64,000 nt of DNA from Trypanosoma brucei gambiense DAL972 (lineage: Eukaryota; Euglenozoa; Kinetoplastea; Trypanosomatida; Trypanosomatidae), in the NCBI RefSeq assembly GCF_000210295.1, contig NC_026740.1, forward strand, positions 1 to 64,000. The letters are read 5' to 3'. Made by a program: the position numbers and the translations under genes. Shown here piece by piece: positions 9,533 to 20,018 of this stretch. A model generated the notes under the pieces. The model saw only the letters and a program-made list of their open reading frames with translations. It was not told where the DNA came from and made no database searches. Positions within the stretch are counted from its first letter, which is position 1, and each line of letters opens with the position of its first letter.

Positions 9533-12500
9533 TGGAAGTAATCCACCACCATCCAAGGAATCCTTAACCAGATCGATTCTGACTTCATTTCGGAATGTGT
9601 GGAACGCTCTGACTGACCTCACTTTTTCACCACCCATATCTTTTTACTACTAGCAAAGAACCGTGCACCCACCCGTCGGTTTTGTTTATACCCTACTGTA
9701 ATTCACCTTGAAGATAAAAGAAACAATTGTCTTTTTTTCTGTTACTTTAATAGCGTGCGCACAGAACTTTGCTGCAGCGCGCTTTTCAGATGCAATCCCC
9801 GCTTCAATAACTTTTTCATCCCCTAGTGTAAGTTATCGTGTTTTCTCCCTCCACAGTGCCAGCAGTTGTATTTCGTCTGCGCCGACTCTGACCGTTTTGT
9901 TTATTTATGTCTCCCCTAATCGTGGTGAGCAACGCACCGTTGGGTCCAGCAAGTCCCCTTCCGTGATGCTACAGCAAACCCGTGTTTTCGACCCTTACAC
10001 ATTTTTCTATTTTCGTTTCCCGTTATTCCACGTATCCACATCGTTGCCACGTGCCTGCACTTTATCACCGCAGTCAAAAACAGCCGCTTTTTTTCAGTTT
10101 TTTTTTTGTGTCAGCACCTCAACGTAATACGATCAAATGCGACCGCCGATAACGCATCACCTATCGGCAGTTTGCCCCGTGCTTCCTAGAAAAAAAAGTT
10201 TCGCCTCCACAGGTTGTTTTCGTGCACATCTCAGCCCACTACATAGTAGCGCTGAGAAACTTGAACGACAAAGATTCACGCCCTTTCCAACCCTGGCACT
10301 TGCAAAAATAAAGATGATAGACGCACGTTTACGGGGGCGCCCATGGTAGCGAAACAGCACTCCCACTGGTGTTCGCGGAAGTTTCACTGCACTTTTTTGA
10401 CTTGTGAGACAGACCTTGCAGCTTCAAGTGGAATTTCAGAAACACGCCCCAGCTACAGTTCCTCCACCGTGAGGCACGCCCAAACTCCCAACGCTATCCC
10501 CCACTTTCACGATTAGGTACAAAAAGTGAGTAATTAAAATAGCCCCGACGCTTCCTGATGGCTCGGCGCCAAGTCTTTTCCAGAAACCACAAGGGCCCCA
10601 CTGTCGTTGCAACATTCCTTGCCCGAATGAAGCCCCGGAGTCCAGCAGTCCCTGTCGATCGTTCAAGCGGCTTGCCACGTTGGAAAAACATAAAGCTTGG
10701 CTGAAAGTTTTCCCCACGCCCTCCGCACCACCATGGAGAGCTGCGATGCTTCAACAACACCTTAGCAATCTCACCTCACCAACTGCACTGAGTCGCTTTT
10801 CGAAAAGCAAGAAAGGCAGAGCCTCCCACGCTGCTGCCCCTGGTATCCACTCCTCACTCCGCGAAAGTACTCTAAACATCGCAAACGTCGCAGCGCTCGT
10901 TGAGCGACAGGTGTGTCCTCCATACAGCCCGCAAGACAAAAAAGGGGACATGACCTCCAACACCACGATTGGATACTTGCAGTGGTATCGATGCAAACAC
11001 GATAAACTCAACTTTAGATCAAATATCCGACCCAGTGAAGGCGCCTCCCCACATCAGATGGTAGGCAGTGGCAGGTGTCTTAAAGCTTCTTATTGCGCCG
11101 GTGTTTTGTGTGTGGCCCCCTTTTTGGCCTTGTAAAGCCGAAAGATCAAGCGAGAAACGCCAGGATACGGTATTGTTCTCATCGGAGCCCTTCCACCCAA
11201 CAGCACACTATCGGCAGCATAACCAAGTCGAAGGTGTTAAAGAGACTGTGCAGTCCCCTGCGGTGGTGTTTGATGGCCACATTTGTTGCGTGGATAACCC
11301 AAAGGAGGGAACGAGAGATGCTAAAATGGAAAACAAAATACCTCCTGAAACTTCCCCGATGTGATCCTTTCGATCTTTTAAAACTGATAATAACTACGAC
11401 CCCGCTTCGTGGCACACACACACACACACACAGCTGCACCAACCCCTGATGGAATCTCCAGAATACTCATGTGACCCAGTCCGGTGAAAAAACTGCCCCT
11501 AACCTTATCAGCATCACTCTCGTTATTATGGACACTTCTTGCGCATACAACTCCACGACTCATACAGGCTTCGCTGTGTGGTCCGGTTACTTTGGCGCCT
11601 TCCTCGACGCATACCTCTACGGGTCACCATAAGATTTATTGATGGACGCGTTATCCCCCGAAACAGTATGCTCCCGCTTTGGTAGTTTAAACTTCAATGA
11701 AGCCATCTTTTGATCACTAGGTATCGTGGACAGGTCCAGCCCGTGGGGTTACATTTCAGCTTCCGTCAACCCGCCTCTGTTTGCGTTAGCATAAGGTTGC
11801 CGGCGGGAAAAAGGTTTCACATATTCTGTTTACATTGGTTAGTGACTCAGTGGATCTATCGCTCACGGCCATGAACAGAACAAAGTCGGACACCGTTTTT
11901 TTTTGCCACACGGTACGGGTATGTGGGGCCTTCCGAAAGTATTGTCGGTTTATAATGACTCTCACTATCTTGTTGGGTGGAAAGTTTCTTACCCACCACA
12001 TAATTTGTAGATTAGAAAAGAACTTTCTCGGCTGCCCGGAAAATGGCAACATTTCCCATGGGTCCAAACTCACGAGTGTAGAGTTGAACTTGACCGTGCT
12101 GAGTACATTCGGTTCGTACCAAGTTGCGTCTCCAATCAACTGAGTTATGGATCCCGCTGCCAAATGTTGGCGCAGGAACCTTTCCCTTTTGTACACGCAA
12201 CCAACGGTCAACAGAATCCACAAATCTCCTTTGGATCAACTACTGCATTGCTTTGTAATTGGCGCAGGTGGGCGCTGTTAGTTTTTGAATATGCCATGAC
12301 AGAAGTCCCCTTGCTTTCCTTTAACGCCAGTTCAATAGTTTCACACCTCCACTTTCCCAACGCTCCCCGGTATTTTCGATTCCCGTTGAGTAGTTTTTAC
12401 ATGTAGTTTAGCCCGTTTACCTCCATGTTATTTAGTTGGTCTACCATACACGTCATTTTCTCCAGAAGAGGGGATTGGCAATCTTCCCGTGGCAACAATC

Positions 12501-14039
12501 GGCTCAACCATGCGAAACAGTTTGTGTTTCGCGTCTTTCCCACCTCCGACACGTTCGTTACTGGGGCATCTGAGAGTTTTTTCTGTCGTTGGTGGCACAT
12601 TTTTGACCTTGGTTGCGGCTGCCGCTCATTTTATCAGCGTCTTGCCGTTTATCACTGGTGGAAGGGTTGGTCCCCATTCTGGGGCGTGCACCGCGTTCGA
12701 AAACTTTGGGCCGCTTTTTTTCTGTTGCCGACGATTTGGGTACATGATCTTTCCATTTTTTTAAAGACTAGTTCATGCATCACATGTATCCTAACTTCAA
12801 AGAGGTCGCCTTTCCCTTGCACTTGTGGGGGATTATCAGCTTCCTAGTTTAGTTCTGAGAAACAACTGTTCGTAGTAAGAGAAATTACTGGTCTACAGCT
12901 ATGGATATTCCTCACTAGAGAGTCGCACATTGCTACGTGCATCGTGTCCCCATTTCTGTTTACACACGCTTCCATCTTGCAGAGCACTTTCCTCTTCCCT
13001 GTTACCCACCGTTTCTTGGATTATATACAGGTTGCCTCTTTTGATGAGAAGTGGGAGCTTCGATGAGCGGTTGGCATTATTTTTTCAACTCCTGACCCAG
13101 CGGTGGCATGGAAGACTCTCGAACTGCGGTTGTAATTCAGCCTGAGCGCGTCGTTCTTCTGCGGCACCTCACAATTCTATTGGGAACTACTGTCCGGGGC
13201 AAATTTGGTTCTGCAATTTTTTCTCCTTGCGATTGTCCCTGTGTGGACAACTCCCATTTACTCATCCACAAACCAATTTAAGGTTGTCTTGCCTCTGTGA
13301 CTTCCTGAGATATGTTTGTCTTATGTAGGATGGTGGGAAATAACGTTCACCCGGTTAATGATCTCAGCCTTTCCGTGCCCGTCGTGGCGTTCTCCAAAAA
13401 CCGGTTGGGCGCAACAGTGAGCTTTACATGGCGGTCAAACGCCACAATGGTGGTTGCGTCTCCCATCAATTTCGGAGTTGACGACCCCTTTAGTAACTTC
13501 CACTACGTCCAGGACGAGGCATAGGCTCTGGGGACTCCGTTATCAGTGCGTATGTGTCCGTAACGGTTACGCCTCATCACATTAAAACAAAGACTTTCCC
13601 CTCGGCTGAACCGCGTTTCTCAGGGAGCGCAGAAAGTCACTTCGCCCTCTCGCAACGTTTCCACCGGGACGACCTCCTTCGATTGGGGTCGGAACTTTTT
13701 ATATCTCACTGAGCCGCGCGGGTGCCGGAACCAGTGGATTGACTGGGACCTTCGGCAAGTAACAGAGTGAGGCCGCGGGGATCTTGCGTATGGACTTGTT
13801 GGCATGTGCTTCGGTGCAAAGCGAGCTGCGTTTCTTGTTAGTGGAGCGTAGTGTTGCAATGTCCTTTGGTTCGGTTGTCATTGGCTTACCTCCAGAGTCG
13901 GCCGCTTGTGGCAGGGAAGTAGGGCAGTGTCAGCGTTTCAATTTTCAGGAATAAGGGTAGTAGTGGGACCTTGTCGTGTTGATATCTAGGTGTTTGGAGA
14001 CCGTCGGTGATTGTACTCGGTTCCCATGTTATGCATTTA
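9533..14039. other. Degenerate region with minus-strand coding remnants
   Basis: About 4.5 kb with no intact gene. Minus-strand pieces in shifting frames have protein-like composition: 11786-12223 (145 codons, with Trp/Pro/Asn motifs such as GDATWYEPN and MWWVRNFPPNKIVRV), an overlapping piece at 12012-12239, 12397-12600, a piece around 13330-13490 containing a similar GDAT motif, and two overlapping frames at 13620-13881. Together they suggest one or more decayed minus-strand genes. I could not match them to RHS, ingi-type reverse transcriptase or adenylate cyclase with confidence. A (CA)n run lies at 11413-11432. Confidence 0.4.
11413..11432. repeat. (CA)n microsatellite
   Basis: About ten CA units in the degenerate subtelomeric region. 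Confidence 0.85.
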
Positions 14040-14557
14040 AAGGATGCTTTCTGTTTTGCCACTTCATCCATTTACTAGGTGGCGTGTGTTGCTGCGTCGG
14101 TATTTCCCTTAATATTCTTGAGCCCGATATTACCTATTGTGTGAATATTTTTGCTTTGTTGCGCTTATGTTGAGACTTCTTTGCGTGACGTATTGTGAAA
14201 AGTTGTGCCAGCTGCTGTGCTGGACGCTACCGTGCCGTGAAGGTCCCCATTTTGTTACTAGTGTCGTTAGTTTTTCTTTGACGACTCTCAGTTGCTTTAT
14301 CGATGTGAATAATAAGGTTATGTGGATGGTGCGGCGGCCTTTTTTTTTTTTTTGGTTGGAGCAGACACGGCGTGTTTCTTTGCATGTGTTCTTGTTTAGT
14401 CTCCTCTTGGGGTTTGTTGATCGGTTCTTTTCTTTCACTTGTTTCCTGTTTCATACTTTTATTAACATACCAACTTGTTCCCACCACTTTTTGGCGTGCA
14501 TCTGTGCGTTTGTACTACTTTGTTCCAAAGAATTCTACACACTTATCTAAGGGGTTG
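14040..14557 (+). promoter_or_regulatory. GT-rich divergent boundary, candidate transcription start region
   Basis: The plus strand here is conspicuously rich in G and T, and this is where coding switches from minus-strand remnants to a continuous plus-strand gene run. In T. brucei, RNA polymerase II starts in divergent strand-switch regions and GT-rich DNA is associated with initiation. No discrete core motif can be named. The block also contains the pyrimidine tracts that would serve trans-splicing of the first gene. Confidence 0.4.
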
Positions 14558-16615
14558 ATGACGTCGAGACTGTTCGCGGATATCGTTGATGCAAGCAAAT
14601 GTGCTAAGTTTTTCCCCAAGACCCCTTCTGCGGTTCAAGAGGTCGCAGCTGAGGCAAAGAGGAGGGCACTGGAGAAACTTGAAAGAATTTATTCCCTTTC
14701 CAGTGCGTCTCGAACATTCTTAAATACGGCCTCTGTAGCAGACGTTGCTGCAGCGGAGATTGGCGTGTCAGCTTCTTTGCTTTCCGTTGCGATGAACGTT
14801 TCTCCTGACGAGGCCACACGGCAGGAAGCGAAACAGCAAATGGTTGATCTACAATCGTTTTCAATTGATCACTTTGAATCAAACAAGCGTCTTTTTGAAT
14901 CACTTAAAGCCGTTTCTCAAAGTAATGCATACAGGGATGAATATGTAAATGGCGGGCGGGACAGGGAGTATTCATATTGGCTCGATGAGGAACTTAAGGG
15001 TTACAAGCGAAAAGGAATGGAGCTACCGGACAGCGAATTGGAGAAAGTTGTGTCGCTTCAAAAGGAACTTTCATCTTTATGTACAACTTTTTCTCGGAAC
15101 ATAAGTGAGGACAAAAGCGAGATTGTTGTCTCAGCTGAGGAGTTGGCAGGAGTACCTGAAAACGGTATAAGTGGTCTCAGTAAGACTAAGGATGGATTGT
15201 TTGTCTTAAAAATGGATTATCCGACCCTTTTTTCAGTGATGAAAAATTGTGAAGTCGCCTCTACTCGTCGGGAAATGTCGCGTGCCGCGAGCAACAAGGC
15301 TTATCCAGAAAATTTATCCGTTCTCAGAGAGATTGTCACGAAGCGGCAGAAACTGGCGGAGCTTCTCAAATTTTCTTCCTTCAGCGAACTTAATCTTGAC
15401 GACAAGATGGTCAAATCTCCTGAGGCAGCGCGAGCATTTATCGATGACCTCGTCCCGCGCTTGCAGGAGAAGTGGAAATCGGAGCTTGAGCTAATACTAA
15501 GAAATTTACACAGCAGCTGTGCTCTGACTGAAGATGGCAGGCTCAGGGACTATGATGTGCCGTTTATGATTAATCAGGTTAAAAAATCCAAATTCAACGT
15601 CAGTGAGACGGATCTTCAGGAGTACTTTCCTCTTGACACAACCGTCAAAGGACTCTTTGATATATATGAAAGATTTTTTGATGTTACCTTTACCCGCGTT
15701 GATAACGGTGACGAGCTTTGGCATAAGGACGCGTTTACGCTTCATGTGTTAAACAACAAAACAAAGGACACACTGGGTCATGTGGTGCTTGATTTATTTC
15801 CTCGTGAGGGTAAATTTTCACACGCCTGTTGTATCTCTGTTGTTCCTCCCGTTTTGTTGGAGGGCTCTGAGAGCAAGTTTTCTCCTGCGTTATCCGTGGT
15901 TCTTGCCAATTTCCCTGCACCGTCCGCCGAGCGTCCGTCTCTTTTTCTTCATGATGATGTGGTTACCTTTTTCCATGAGTTTGGACACGCTATTCATTCT
16001 CTCTTTGGACGGAGTAAAATGGCTACGTTTGCGGGTACCCGCGTGAAGAGGGACTTCGTCGAACTTCCATCGCAGATGCTTGAAGAGTGGGTTTGGGAAG
16101 TTGATATTCTCAGGAATATATCTTGTCATTACAAAACAAAAGAGAAGTTACCTACTGAACTTGTTGAGTCAAAGGTTAACACCCGAAATACTTTCAGTGG
16201 TCGGGATTCCCTAAGACAACTGGAGTTTGCTTCGTATTCTCTGGAGTTGTTCAGTGCCCCATTTGCCAGAGTGAAGGACATAAAGGAGATGGACACTTCT
16301 GGACTTATGGCTGACATTCGCAGCCGAATAAATCCACACATTAAGTATGATGATGAAACTCACTTTGAATGCAGTTTCGGCCACCTTACCGGCTACGGAG
16401 CTGGATACTACGGTTACATGTGGTCCAAGGTGTTTGCTCTTGATGTGTATGACTTTATCAAGAATAATGGGGGCTTATTGAACCCTGCCGTAGGGGAGAG
16501 ATATGTTTCTGAAATAATTGGTGTGGGAGGTGGAAAAGATCCAAGTGAGATGCTGAGAAGCTTCCTCGGGAGAGAACCAAGAAGCGACGCTTTTTTCAAA
16601 AGCCTTGGTGCATAA
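14558..16615 (+). CDS. Thimet oligopeptidase-like zinc metallopeptidase (family M3)
   Basis: 685 residues from the ATG at 14558. The frame is open 62 codons further up, but that part reads as hydrophobic translated leader and lies in the GT-rich region. The zinc-binding motif HEFGH falls at residues 473-477 and the third ligand Glu at about 502 within FVELPSQMLEEWVW, the same spacing as in thimet oligopeptidase/neurolysin rather than mitochondrial intermediate peptidase. Length is also that of the thimet type. Such enzymes cleave short peptides of up to about 17 residues and act mainly in the cytosol, downstream of the proteasome. There is no obvious mitochondrial presequence. The C-terminal substrate-pocket region (GHLTGYGAGYYGYMWSK) is intact. 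It is the first gene of the plus-strand cluster. Confidence 0.93.
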   Translation: MTSRLFADIVDASKCAKFFPKTPSAVQEVAAEAKRRALEKLERIYSLSSASRTFLNTASVADVAAAEIGVSASLLSVAMNVSPDEATRQEAKQQMVDLQSFSIDHFESNKRLFESLKAVSQSNAYRDEYVNGGRDREYSYWLDEELKGYKRKGMELPDSELEKVVSLQKELSSLCTTFSRNISEDKSEIVVSAEELAGVPENGISGLSKTKDGLFVLKMDYPTLFSVMKNCEVASTRREMSRAASNKAYPENLSVLREIVTKRQKLAELLKFSSFSELNLDDKMVKSPEAARAFIDDLVPRLQEKWKSELELILRNLHSSCALTEDGRLRDYDVPFMINQVKKSKFNVSETDLQEYFPLDTTVKGLFDIYERFFDVTFTRVDNGDELWHKDAFTLHVLNNKTKDTLGHVVLDLFPREGKFSHACCISVVPPVLLEGSESKFSPALSVVLANFPAPSAERPSLFLHDDVVTFFHEFGHAIHSLFGRSKMATFAGTRVKRDFVELPSQMLEEWVWEVDILRNISCHYKTKEKLPTELVESKVNTRNTFSGRDSLRQLEFASYSLELFSAPFARVKDIKEMDTSGLMADIRSRINPHIKYDDETHFECSFGHLTGYGAGYYGYMWSKVFALDVYDFIKNNGGLLNPAVGERYVSEIIGVGGGKDPSEMLRSFLGREPRSDAFFKSLGA

Positions 16616-17000
16616 AACGTCGAAGCCTGATGGTAGACTATTTTTACATTTTTTTTCTTAATACCTGTCTACTTCCTTTTAATTTCAAGTATCAATCTGT
16701 CTGAATGTTGTAATGAACTTCTTTCTCCTCCTCCCAAGCATGAAGATTATCGCTGGCATGTGTAGGATATATAAACTTCTATCGAACAGGAAATGTCCGT
16801 ACACATATTTTTAATTTCCCCCGGAGTAACAAATACGTAATGACAGGGAAGTTGGTGGGAGAGCGCGAGTGGTCGATATGCAGACGCCTTTACATGGTGT
16901 TACTCTACATACGTGTATATACGTATATATTCATACGCGGGTACATTCTCATCTTTTTTCTACTTATACAATTAAGGTGGCGTTGATTTGAAGAGTAGTC
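16616..17000 (+). other. Intergenic with splice and polyadenylation signals
   Basis: 385 bases, A+T-rich with TATA-like dinucleotide runs near 16900-16935. A pyrimidine stretch around 16950-16966 (tctcatcttttttctactt) precedes AG dinucleotides before the ATG at 17001, fitting a trans-splice acceptor. No gene seen. Confidence 0.4.
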
Positions 17001-18617
17001 ATGACGGTAGGCTGGTCCTCTTCCTCTTCTTCATCGGATGAGGAACTTCGTATGAGGCTGATGGCTAACTCGAGGGAGAGACGTGTTTGTGGGAGAGCGG
17101 GCCCTTCTGCACCCTCTCGTTTTGTCATGTACAACGGTGATAGTATAGTAGTAAAATGTGGAACTGTATTTTGCCCGTTGAGGAAAAGGTACTTTCATTT
17201 ACAAGCAGTGAAACGAAACCCAGCAGCATATTTTGGAGACGGTACTCTAAGGAGATACGAGCGTAGCTCCCTGTCGTTGGATTCAATCTATCTAATTGAC
17301 GCCTCAAAGGAAAGGAATATAAACAACCAATCTAGGCGGGTGAACCTTCTCCAGTCAGTTGATATCGGGTTTTATATATATGACAGCCTGAGCATGTCTT
17401 GTAATTCTAGTTGCGTGAAGAATTCGAGTTCGAAAGTTTGCACGGATTTTCGTTACGAGAGGGTGACGAGACCCGAAAACTTTATGAGATCCTTAAGCTC
17501 CCCAGAAGTGTTACGGACTCAAAGTTGTTCCTGGGTGCCTGTGCCATATCAAATACACCCTTCCTGTAGTGTGGAGAGTTACGCCCCTGGGAGGTTTGCC
17601 TTCTTTGAGAGGGGAACTCAGCACTGTCTAAGTATGGTGGAAAATGATACTGTGACTCACCATCAAATTGATTCAATAGATAGTGGCGGCTCTGCTGTAG
17701 GATTTTACGTCAGGGGAAGAGTGGTTGTGATATTACAGGGAAAGTTTGTTCGTTGTCTGACGTGGGACCCCGACAATTCGTTTATCTCCCCCAAATGTGT
17801 CTTTACTGCCAACTTGAATGCGGTATTTTCTTGCCCGATATTTGCTTCTTTACCAGGTGATGCCGAAGAAGCGTGTATCATATTTGGAACCGGTCGGAGT
17901 ATTTTCAGTGTTGCGGTGCCGAAGGAAGACTCACCCCTACTGAAGAAGTTATGCGCTTTTAGTGTAACGCCTCTTTCCTCACTGGAAACATTTTCGTTTG
18001 GACGCAAGGACAACACTCTGCTTCTATGTGGAATGAGGAACGGGACTATTCAGGTTCTTCCACTTTGTGATCCCAATCCACGGGGGGTCAGCGGCGTAGC
18101 GCCACGCCACGACAAGGCTTGTGTATCTTATGTTCGGCGCATAGAAAACACGTTTAACTTCGTTTCCGTGGGTAGCAACGGTGAAATAAAGTTGTGGGAT
18201 TTGAGGTATATGCATGCTAACACACCTGTTGGTCAAATGGGTTGTGATGTTGCTGCTTCAAGATATTCTGGGTCCGAAGCCGTATTCATGGATGACATCG
18301 CGTGCGTTACATCTGCCAACGGGCACATTTCTTGCCTAAATGCAAGGAAATGGGCCCATATCGGCCGATTACAACGAATTGCTGGAAGTAATAGGCGATT
18401 ACACATCATTGAGAGTTCTTGTGGTTATGATCTACTGGACGCTGACGAACTGGGAACGGTGAGTCATGCACTGCCTGTTACATACTCCTCTTCTGGAATG
18501 CAAGCTGATATGCCCTTATCAAAAGTTATTTATCTTTACTGCGTTGCAGCGTCACTTTCCCCCTCTTTTCCTTGCTTCCAATTCCTGTCCGTATGCGTAC
18601 TAATTCGCAATGTTTAG
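17001..18617 (+). CDS. WD-repeat protein, divergent
   Basis: 538 residues from the ATG at 17001. The N-terminus is a Ser-rich, acidic-then-basic tail (SSSSSSSDEELRMRLM). The middle and C-terminal parts show beta-propeller character, clearest at about residue 395, where GEIKLWDLRY ends a WD repeat. Other blades are poorly conserved. WD proteins are scaffolds for complexes such as DDB1-CUL4 ligases or RNA-processing machines; the partner here cannot be told. The last 50 residues after about 18480 are hydrophobic and unlike the rest, and a different frame stays open from 18509 to 18790 with more plausible composition, so the annotated end may be wrong (see findings). Confidence 0.75.
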   Translation: MTVGWSSSSSSSDEELRMRLMANSRERRVCGRAGPSAPSRFVMYNGDSIVVKCGTVFCPLRKRYFHLQAVKRNPAAYFGDGTLRRYERSSLSLDSIYLIDASKERNINNQSRRVNLLQSVDIGFYIYDSLSMSCNSSCVKNSSSKVCTDFRYERVTRPENFMRSLSSPEVLRTQSCSWVPVPYQIHPSCSVESYAPGRFAFFERGTQHCLSMVENDTVTHHQIDSIDSGGSAVGFYVRGRVVVILQGKFVRCLTWDPDNSFISPKCVFTANLNAVFSCPIFASLPGDAEEACIIFGTGRSIFSVAVPKEDSPLLKKLCAFSVTPLSSLETFSFGRKDNTLLLCGMRNGTIQVLPLCDPNPRGVSGVAPRHDKACVSYVRRIENTFNFVSVGSNGEIKLWDLRYMHANTPVGQMGCDVAASRYSGSEAVFMDDIACVTSANGHISCLNARKWAHIGRLQRIAGSNRRLHIIESSCGYDLLDADELGTVSHALPVTYSSSGMQADMPLSKVIYLYCVAASLSPSFPCFQFLSVCVLIRNV

Positions 18618-20018
18618 TGGCAGCACTGAAGTGCCGCCCATTTAGTCCTTTCGAAAATGTGCCCCTTTCGAGTGCTTTATTCGCCCAGACAGCTCGTAAC
18701 GCACCGAGCAGTCAACGGCGACACTCTATCGTGCTTTCCGTGATATCTGAGAGTTGTACCGTTTGCATCGAGCTACCGAGTGTTTTATAGACTGCGAGCG
18801 TCAACTAATTACAAGCTCATTTTTGTGTACGGCCTCTTGTTTTTGCTTGCAACAGCAGGTACGCGATGAAGGAACGTTTGGTGTAATAACCCTGGCATCA
18901 TAAGCAATAAGGGACTCCGACTCCGATGTCGTCTCTGTGTTGCTGTACTGCGTGATTTGTCGAAGTGTTACGGCTGACTCATCCGGTGACTCGGGTGGAG
19001 GTTGACATCGACGAAACATGTTGCTAATTTTATTTTTGAAGGTCCAGTGCGTACGTACTGTTGGAACTATCCAATTTTCCCTTGTGAGGGCTATGTTTTT
19101 GCTGTTGCACCGTAGTACGCGACGAAAAGAAGTAGTTATTCACTTTAATTTTACGTGTTCGCGGCACCTCTGTACACTGTGGATTCCTCTCCTTACACAT
19201 TGTTTGAAAATGTAACGTTGGTGTCTCCTAGTTTTTTTTTAAAACAGAGATACAATGTGTGTGACACCATGTTATTGTTGGAGGAATACCCTCTTTTGTG
19301 TGTGTGTGTGTCTTGCGTAAAAACGCGGACGCTTATTTTTTTTTTTTTTCATTAATATCTTTCATTGCAACTACGGTTGACTATATTGGCATTTCCTTTA
19401 CTCTTTTATTGGACGATAATGGTCCGAAGATTTCTCGAACTGAATGTGCGTACATCCCCTCGCTTAAGTGGACGGTTAAAAACTATACCTGAAAGCACTA
19501 TTTGTTTCCAAAGGCGGTGTCGCCGCAAGGTATGCAGGTTTACTCACTATGCTGATGTTAACTCTCCATACTTTCATTAAGTACATATTAGTATCGTTTA
19601 TTGGTGAGAGATTTCTTTGTATCTTGGAATTTATTTATTTATTTGCCCAGCGTCACCTGCACTCGTGATTTTGAGTTTATTTTTAAAAAATTCGCTTCTT
19701 CACCTGTTTTTTCTACTTTGAGTGTTTATGTATCGTTTGTTTTGAAATCAAATGGTGCCGCGGCGGTTTGTCGAAGAGCACATGAAGGCATCCCGTGGAT
19801 GCTCTGGGTTGTCTATGTTGTGCCACAAAGCATTGAAGGTCTTACGTTCTACATTCTTCTCTCATTTGGACCATGGGCAGCAGTGGGGCGCAGTGGAGTT
19901 TGTTATGTGGCGCAAGGGTGGTATAACTCCGGATGGTCTAACATTCAACTTATTATTATTATTATTCTAACCTCATTCTTTGTGTTTGCTACAAAATCTT
20001 AGAGTAATTTAAGCTATC
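18618..20018 (+). other. Long intergenic region, T-rich
   Basis: About 1.4 kb between the WD gene and proline dehydrogenase. It holds the open +2 frame running to 18790, a (TG)n run near 19297-19311, poly-T tracts near 19336-19350 and a (TTA)n run near 19951-19968 just before the next gene. The ORF at 19601-20002 is hydrophobic and pyrimidine-driven and looks like translated UTR. No further gene supported. Confidence 0.4.

Noticed and set aside
13620..13881. Degenerate histone H3-like frame
   Set aside because: Short patches recall H3 only if frames are switched twice, and the conserved core does not follow downstream; too weak to claim.
1..14000. ingi/RIME retroelement or RHS gene
   Set aside because: I looked for reverse-transcriptase motifs, the conserved ingi 5' end and RHS-like domains and could not make a convincing match by eye; a computed search would decide.
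14372..14557. N-terminal extension of the M3 peptidase with hydrophobic segments
   Set aside because: It is GT-rich leader read as protein; the ATG at 14558 gives the family length and the usual numbering of the zinc ligands.
18459..18617. Possible cis-spliced intron in the WD-repeat gene (GTGAGT at 18459, TACTAAT branch-like site at 18598, TTTAG at 18613-18617)
   Set aside because: Removing it keeps the original frame and meets a stop four codons on (TGG CAG CAC TGA), so it does not join to the open +2 frame. Only very few cis introns are known in T. brucei.
19601..20002. 133-codon plus-strand ORF before proline dehydrogenase
   Set aside because: Hydrophobic, pyrimidine-driven composition and immediate proximity to the next start indicate 5' UTR.
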